Below, in pieces: positions 38,350 through 45,766 of a stretch of DNA of 45,766 bases. This DNA is from an uncultured Candidatus Woesearchaeota archaeon. GTDB taxonomy: Archaea; Nanobdellota; Nanobdellia; Woesearchaeales; GW2011-AR9. Under the pieces are notes generated by a model. It did no database searches. It was not told where the DNA came from and saw only the letters and a program-made list of their open reading frames with translations. Numbering within the stretch: the first letter of the stretch is position 1; each line of letters opens with the position of its first letter. The stretch lies in contig CABZYC010000004.1 in assembly GCA_902529885.1 (NCBI GenBank), forward strand, positions 1 to 45,766, written 5' to 3'. Both the position numbers and the translations under genes were made by a program.

Positions 38350-38955
38350 TTAACGGGACTGCATAATATGTGCATGTACACGCTCTGAATCAAACATGCA
38401 AATATCGTACACATTGAACGAATCAAAATATTGTACCCGTAACCTATCGCTTATGTCACGATCACGTTTTTGAAGGTTCAACTTACGCTGTTGAGCAGAA
38501 CAAGTTAAATGTATACGATAATCAACATCATGATGCACTTGGCACGCTGCAACATATACTTGCTTATCACCCTTTAAATAATCGTACAACTTTTTACGTT
38601 GTTGATCATAATCATCACCCTGACACCAAAACTCGTCGAACACTACAACATCCTTATGATCCCGTAACTGTTCAAGCAATGTTGTTTTACCAGTGCCAGG
38701 CATGCCAGTAATAGCAATCAGTTGGGCATCTTTTACTGGTTCAATCTTTGGTTTATAACCAAGAACATAATTTGATACTGGCAACAAATCTTTAGCAACA
38801 TCGTCCAGGTATTGTCTTGACTGGTTCATTGCAATCATGTAACCTGACGCAATATTGGTCACACCTATAGACTGGGCATAGTTTAAACCCATCATATTTA
38901 AATTTTGACGTGCGCGGTCGTACACCCTCATTTTCAGATTGTTCATGTCTACCAT
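38350..38955 (-). CDS. P-loop NTPase / nucleotide-kinase-like
   Basis: LIAITGMPGTGKTTLLEQL Walker A. Confidence 0.65.
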   Translation of the reverse strand: MVDMNNLKMRVYDRARQNLNMMGLNYAQSIGVTNIASGYMIAMNQSRQYLDDVAKDLLPVSNYVLGYKPKIEPVKDAQLIAITGMPGTGKTTLLEQLRDHKDVVVFDEFWCQGDDYDQQRKKLYDYLKGDKQVYVAACQVHHDVDYRIHLTCSAQQRKLNLQKRDRDISDRLRVQYFDSFNVYDICMFDSERVHAHIMQSR

Positions 38956-38963
38956 TTATAATA

Positions 38964-39194
38964 CTATTGAATATTTCTTCGTAGTGACGTGTCACGAATG
39001 AGCGGTGCAAGGTTTGAATACCCATAATATGGTGGTTCTACCAACACTTTCACGTACACTTCGTTATTATCTATGCATAAAGTACAAAGTACCGTGCTAT
39101 CCTTCGGCAACTTTTCTCGAAGAGGTTTTATTAAACCAATATACGGTGTACTACGCTTATACTGCACTTTACTGTTCCATGATAACACTTGCAT
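38964..39194 (-). CDS. Hypothetical small protein
   Basis: 76-aa ORF, no strong competing frame. Confidence 0.4.
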   Translation of the reverse strand: MQVLSWNSKVQYKRSTPYIGLIKPLREKLPKDSTVLCTLCIDNNEVYVKVLVEPPYYGYSNLAPLIRDTSLRRNIQ

Positions 39195-39274
39195 AAATAA
39201 ACATACAAATATATTCTTTTAAATTAATTACTGCAAGGTAATGTTTTTTTTGAAAAGACATATAGTATATATAA

Positions 39275-39922
39275 TCATAATTTGAAATCAGATAAATCAG
39301 GGATGTTTAAAGAGTCCGATTCATCTTCATTATCTTCTTTAGAATCAGAAGGAACATCAAAATTAGGTGTGTCCACAGCACTATCTTGTGATGGGGCGAC
39401 CACATCACTTTTGTCAGGTAAATATCTCCTTAACAGCATAACAAGGCCAAACACGATCCAAAACCCTATCACTATGTCCAACAAAACCCACCAGCCAATG
39501 TTTAATAAGCCGTGACCCCATAACACACTTACTATACTCAAATAATAAATGGGTGTGGGTGCAGCTAGATGAAAAGTTAGCCGACCGTCAAACTTATGCA
39601 CAAAACTAATGTAAATTAACCATACACCATAAGACATAATCATAAAAATGAACGTGAAACGTAACAAGAAATAATCAGGTGAATATGCAAAAAGCATTCG
39701 CATAGCTTCAATGTTCATCCAAACTAAAGAAAAACCGTTCGCGAGCGCAGTGTTCCACCCTAACTGTTCTTGTTTATGCTGGCCAAAATAGATTTCTAGA
39801 ATGAACCATAAAGTAAACATAGGAAACAAGTACCACCAAATACTATAATCCCTAAAAAAAGCAGAAAAAATCTCAATGATACCTTCCCAAATACCGGAAG
39901 CTAAGACTTCGTACCAGGCCAT
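39275..39922 (-). CDS. Integral membrane protein
   Basis: Multiple TM helices; acidic C-terminal tail. Confidence 0.6.
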   Translation of the reverse strand: MAWYEVLASGIWEGIIEIFSAFFRDYSIWWYLFPMFTLWFILEIYFGQHKQEQLGWNTALANGFSLVWMNIEAMRMLFAYSPDYFLLRFTFIFMIMSYGVWLIYISFVHKFDGRLTFHLAAPTPIYYLSIVSVLWGHGLLNIGWWVLLDIVIGFWIVFGLVMLLRRYLPDKSDVVAPSQDSAVDTPNFDVPSDSKEDNEDESDSLNIPDLSDFKL

Positions 39923-39952
39923 AGCTTAAAGAATCTATTTGGATTAATAAGA

Positions 39953-40414
39953 CTACCGTAATTTATACTCTTCAAGAACCTTCATTACTGCACGTGCATA
40001 ACTCCAGTTCCCTAACAATTTTCTTAACATGTAACGATTTACCCACCTGTACCGTGCAACTTCTAGGCCGTCCGGTACTAAATCGTTACCTTTCCCCGTA
40101 AAATTGCACACCACAAAAATCTGGTGTTGACCACGAAAGTCTGCTTGTTTCTCACCAATAATTTTATCTGGCCAATCATACTTATGTTCAGCTTTAGCCA
40201 CACCAATAACTTCTAACTGGTCAGACCCTAATTCTTCATTAAACTCTCTTAGAGCCGTTTCTATTGGCTGTTCACCGTCCTCCATACCACCTTGAGGAAA
40301 CTTCCATAAATGTCGGGGCCACCCAACTTTTTGTACTAACAAAAATTTTCGTTTTCGTACAGCTATAACCACTGAACATCGTCTGAAAGGTAATTTTTTA
40401 TACTCTTCTTTCAT
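39953..40414 (-). CDS. NUDIX hydrolase (RppH-like)
   Basis: Nudix box GGMEDGEQPIETALREFNEELGSD; FRRCSVVIAVRKRKFLLVQ, WKFPQGG. Confidence 0.92.
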   Translation of the reverse strand: MKEEYKKLPFRRCSVVIAVRKRKFLLVQKVGWPRHLWKFPQGGMEDGEQPIETALREFNEELGSDQLEVIGVAKAEHKYDWPDKIIGEKQADFRGQHQIFVVCNFTGKGNDLVPDGLEVARYRWVNRYMLRKLLGNWSYARAVMKVLEEYKLR

Positions 40415-41778
40415 TTGAAGATGTATCCCTCTTTTGTATCAAGTATAGTGTAACCTAAACTCAATATCTCGTCACGTAACATATCAGAACGTGCATAATC
40501 TTCTTGTTCACGGGCTTTCAAACGTTGGTCGGCAAGCTCAATTATTTTGGGAGGGATTACTTGTGATAAAGTCAAATTTAAACCTAGTACACGGTCCATC
40601 CATTCAACCAAAATATACCGTTCATTCTCACTCACATCATGATCTTTCACACAATCGTGTAACACAGCAATAGCTAACGGCATGTTCAAGTCGTCATTGA
40701 CAGCACTCATAAAACGTGTAACGTACGATTCATTTAACTCACTCAATTTTACATCCCCAACAAGTGCACCTGCATGATGTAAACCTTGCACCTTTTTATG
40801 TAAACGTTCACGCGCATGTTTCGCAGAAGTTAAAGCGTCCCAACTAAACTGTAAAGGTTTCCGATAATGTGTTAACAAAGTCATGTACCTATAATCTAAA
40901 GCGTTGTACCCACTTTCTTCAAGTGTGGACACTGTCAAAAAATTGTTTTTACTCTTACTCATCTTTTCGGTCGTAACCAAAAATTCGCCGTGCATCCAAA
41001 ATTGTACCCAAGGTTGCACGCCCAGTGCACACTCACTTTGCGCAAGCTCGTTTGTATGATGTACTGAAAGATGATCAATACCGCCACAGTGCACATCAAT
41101 TTTGTTGCCAAGATAATGTGAAGCCATTGCACTACACTCAATATGCCATCCCGGGTACCCCCGACCCCAAGGTGAGTCCCATTGCATGTCTTGATCACCA
41201 AACTTTGAGTTTGTGAACCATAACACGAAATCTTGCGGTTGCCGTTTTGCATTGTCTGACTCAACACGTGCTTGCATACTATCAAACGAAAGGTTTGCTA
41301 AATCTGCGTACCTGTCAAACTTACTAGTGTCAAAATAAACGTTACCGTTAACCTCGTATGTGTACCCACCTTGTTCAAGCTGTTGTATCATTTCAATCTG
41401 TTGCTCAATATGGTCTGTAGCTTTACACATGATTGTTGGACGTTTAATATTTAATTTATCAATGTCATCTAAAAAAGCGTTCGTGTAAAACTCAGCAATC
41501 TGCCAAACAGTTTTACCTTCACGTTTGGCACCTTTCACCATTTTATCTTCACCATCGTCAGCATCAGAAGTTAAATGGCCAACATCAGTTATGTTCATAA
41601 CATGTTTAACAGTTTTACCGTTAATCTCGAACGTTCTACGTAAAAAGTCTTCAAACAAATATGTGCGCAAGTTGCCTATATGCGCGTAATGATAGACAGT
41701 TGGACCACATGCATACATGTTCACAGTATCACTTTTGAACAGTTCACGTGTCCGACTGCCACTATTGTACAGTCTCAT
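40411..41778 (-). CDS. cysS: Cysteinyl-tRNA synthetase
   Basis: MYACGPTVYHYAHIGNLRTYLFEDFLRR, MNITDVGH, GWHIECSAMA, KMSKSKNNFLTV. Confidence 0.98.
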   Translation of the reverse strand: MRLYNSGSRTRELFKSDTVNMYACGPTVYHYAHIGNLRTYLFEDFLRRTFEINGKTVKHVMNITDVGHLTSDADDGEDKMVKGAKREGKTVWQIAEFYTNAFLDDIDKLNIKRPTIMCKATDHIEQQIEMIQQLEQGGYTYEVNGNVYFDTSKFDRYADLANLSFDSMQARVESDNAKRQPQDFVLWFTNSKFGDQDMQWDSPWGRGYPGWHIECSAMASHYLGNKIDVHCGGIDHLSVHHTNELAQSECALGVQPWVQFWMHGEFLVTTEKMSKSKNNFLTVSTLEESGYNALDYRYMTLLTHYRKPLQFSWDALTSAKHARERLHKKVQGLHHAGALVGDVKLSELNESYVTRFMSAVNDDLNMPLAIAVLHDCVKDHDVSENERYILVEWMDRVLGLNLTLSQVIPPKIIELADQRLKAREQEDYARSDMLRDEILSLGYTILDTKEGYIFK

Positions 41779-41828
41779 AAAAAGTGATTAGCCTTTCTCC
41801 TTTAAGTAACTTTCCCATTAATGTATTG

Positions 41829-43747
<1,919 letters not shown>

Positions 43748-43751
<4 letters not shown>

Positions 43752-44125
43752 GAATCTGCCTCCGTATCCCAAACAAAATAATATTCGGGTGTAACCTCGG
43801 TATCATACACTTCATAATAAAAGTCCACACCGTTCACTTGTAACATGTCATTATCCTTGATTGTATCATAAGATAATTCATATTGTTCGATACCATCAAC
43901 TGGAACAACTATAAGCTCACCCCTTACATCTATTGAAAATTCAGTTGGCTTATTACTTCCCATATAGACATACAAGGATTGCCCGTACACAACTTGTAAC
44001 TGTTCACAATCGTTCCCCCAATCAGTCGTGCACACTTTTACATCTACTTGCAATGGTTCATACATTAAAAAAGAAACTAGTACAAACAAAATAGTACTAA
44101 GTAATAAAAATATCAATCTGAACAT
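43748..44125 (-). CDS. Small exported protein
   Basis: N-terminal signal MFRLIFLLLSTILFVLVSFLMYEP; coupled to neighbours by short overlaps. Confidence 0.55.
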
Positions 44126-45766
44126 CTTGTATCTCCATCAGGACAATTTATTCTAATATGATAATGGTGATAATGACTAACTGAATGTTGCACTTTATGG
44201 GTGCTTGAGAAACGAGATTCACCGTACATACGTTGTGCATAACTATCAAGCGCACTCATTAATTTTTTATCAAAAAGAATGAACCTAATGTCAGCGTGAG
44301 TATTCAAAGATTTGATAAAACGGTAGTTTGCTTCTAATGCAGAATCATGATTAAACTTCTCAAACGGAACTGATGTACATATACATAAACCGTCACTGTT
44401 ACAATCTCCTCTCGTACACATTGCAGTATTCAAATTTTTCACTTGACCACCTTCATAATAATAAATGCCTGTATCAGCATCCCTACCAGACTCATGACTT
44501 GAATGACCACTTATATCACCCCCGTCAGATTCACTTAAATCTTGTACCGTCAACTTAGTTTGAGTGTAAGGATAAGTATCACACGCAGCTTTTTCTAACA
44601 TATTTACAAGCTCTATTGTACCCCAATGATGACCTTCACCAGAATCATCATTAATACTGTGTGATGTTAAATAAGCATTAGATAATATTGGAACAGAACC
44701 ACCAAGGGTACCAACGGACGTTGATCCAATACTTTCACTGCTACCTCTAGATATTGGACAATCGCCAATGTTTGATACAGAAGTTGAACGTGACGGTGCA
44801 ACAAATGATAAACTCATTGCACCAATATCCGAATGGCCACCTTCGTGTGGATAGTAATTGATATTTGAATACTTTGTTAAGGTGTACACCTCACCACGAG
44901 AAGCCCCAGGAGTTGACGCTGCCTTATTGTTCCATGTATTATCACTTACAGAACCACTTACAGTCCAGGTACTCGTTACCGGATCGTCAAGCCCTGTTAA
45001 AAATTTTAATGTCCAAAATGTTGGATCGTGCGCCCAGCCATTGTCTTGATGTTGTGCAATTAAATTTAATTCGACATTACTATTAGATTTAACATATTCG
45101 TCCCATACAGCTTTGCTTGACTTCCAATAGTCTGCATCGGACAAAGTTATCTTTCCTGGAGCTAACTGTGCTAGTTGGCCATTGTTAGCAGCAATTTGTA
45201 ACGGGTGACCGCCTTTACTGTGACCCACAATAGATGTTAAACTTACTGAAGGTGTACCCATGTTAGAACGTATGTAACCTAACGCTTCACTATGCATAGA
45301 AACTAAACCATCATCACCAGACCATACAGCAGTAGAACGGCTACCTGTATTACGACTTGAATACAATCTTTGGTCTCCACCAGACCATGGCATCTCAGGA
45401 AATACTAGTACAAAGTTACGACCTGCCATAGACATACTTTTCGATTGTGGTGCCATCCGCTCATTAAAATCGTCAAATGTAACAGTTTTTTTTCCACTTC
45501 TACAAGTCGAACATTCCACCTCAAAAATTTCATACCCAAACCCCTTTATCCCATGCCAATAATACATTATTTCCACTGGATTTGCAAAATTAGTAGTACA
45601 CGGTGCAAAAATGATGGTTAACCGGCCAGTAGTACTTAGCCCCGTACTATCAGTCTTTCCGTTATGATCCATTACACCTATCCAGGTTTTACCTATAAGC
45701 CCCTGTTTAGCTAACGCCTCACTCCACTCTTCAGCGTAAGTATCTAAACGAGTATTACCACTTTGC
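44113..45766 (-). CDS. Alpha/beta-hydrolase-like domain fused to MepA/M74-like metallopeptidase (5' end outside window)
   Basis: GHSKGG nucleophile elbow; C-terminal SSHESGRDAD ... HYHHYHIRINCPDGDTRCSD; frame open to the window edge (QSGNTRLDTYAEEWSEALAKQG upstream of the called Met). Confidence 0.7.
   Translation of the reverse strand, partial: QSGNTRLDTYAEEWSEALAKQGLIGKTWIGVMDHNGKTDSTGLSTTGRLTIIFAPCTTNFANPVEIMYYWHGIKGFGYEIFEVECSTCRSGKKTVTFDDFNERMAPQSKSMSMAGRNFVLVFPEMPWSGGDQRLYSSRNTGSRSTAVWSGDDGLVSMHSEALGYIRSNMGTPSVSLTSIVGHSKGGHPLQIAANNGQLAQLAPGKITLSDADYWKSSKAVWDEYVKSNSNVELNLIAQHQDNGWAHDPTFWTLKFLTGLDDPVTSTWTVSGSVSDNTWNNKAASTPGASRGEVYTLTKYSNINYYPHEGGHSDIGAMSLSFVAPSRSTSVSNIGDCPISRGSSESIGSTSVGTLGGSVPILSNAYLTSHSINDDSGEGHHWGTIELVNMLEKAACDTYPYTQTKLTVQDLSESDGGDISGHSSHESGRDADTGIYYYEGGQVKNLNTAMCTRGDCNSDGLCICTSVPFEKFNHDSALEANYRFIKSLNTHADIRFILFDKKLMSALDSYAQRMYGESRFSSTHKVQHSVSHYHHYHIRINCPDGDTRCSD

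Overview
The 45.8 kb window is AT-rich, densely coding and most consistent with an archaeon. The strongest evidence is a tRNA-Met(CAU) gene with a 47-nt intron at position 37/38 whose exon-intron junctions fit a canonical bulge-helix-bulge (BHB). TATA-like boxes also lie about 25 nt upstream of several start codons. A DPANN-type lineage is plausible but is inference. Recognisable content: a three-gene ATP-citrate-lyase / citryl-CoA synthetase-lyase-like operon at the left edge; a DEAD-box helicase with an RG-rich tandem-repeat tail; uvrB-uvrA-uvrC; a znuA-znuC-znuB-like operon divergent from a Fur/Zur-like regulator; a UbiA-family prenyltransferase; a JmjC/cupin-like oxygenase; YceI; full-length MnmH/SelU; CutA; HIT; NUDIX; CysS; two tRNAs (Met with intron, Ser-GGA); and many secreted or lipobox proteins. 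The best candidates for something undescribed are: (i) an array downstream of tRNA-Ser in which a 65-bp sequence starting inside the tRNA 3' end is repeated about 0.8 kb away, with a partial third copy, flanking two secreted-protein genes (a 6-Cys mini-protein and a Tat-exported papain-like protease); (ii) a cluster of putative secreted cell-wall hydrolases (NlpC/P60-like, and an alpha/beta-hydrolase fused to a MepA/M74-like peptidase); (iii) a TG[E/D]A motif just after the export signal of otherwise unrelated secreted proteins. All family calls come from reading motifs by eye; no searches were run.
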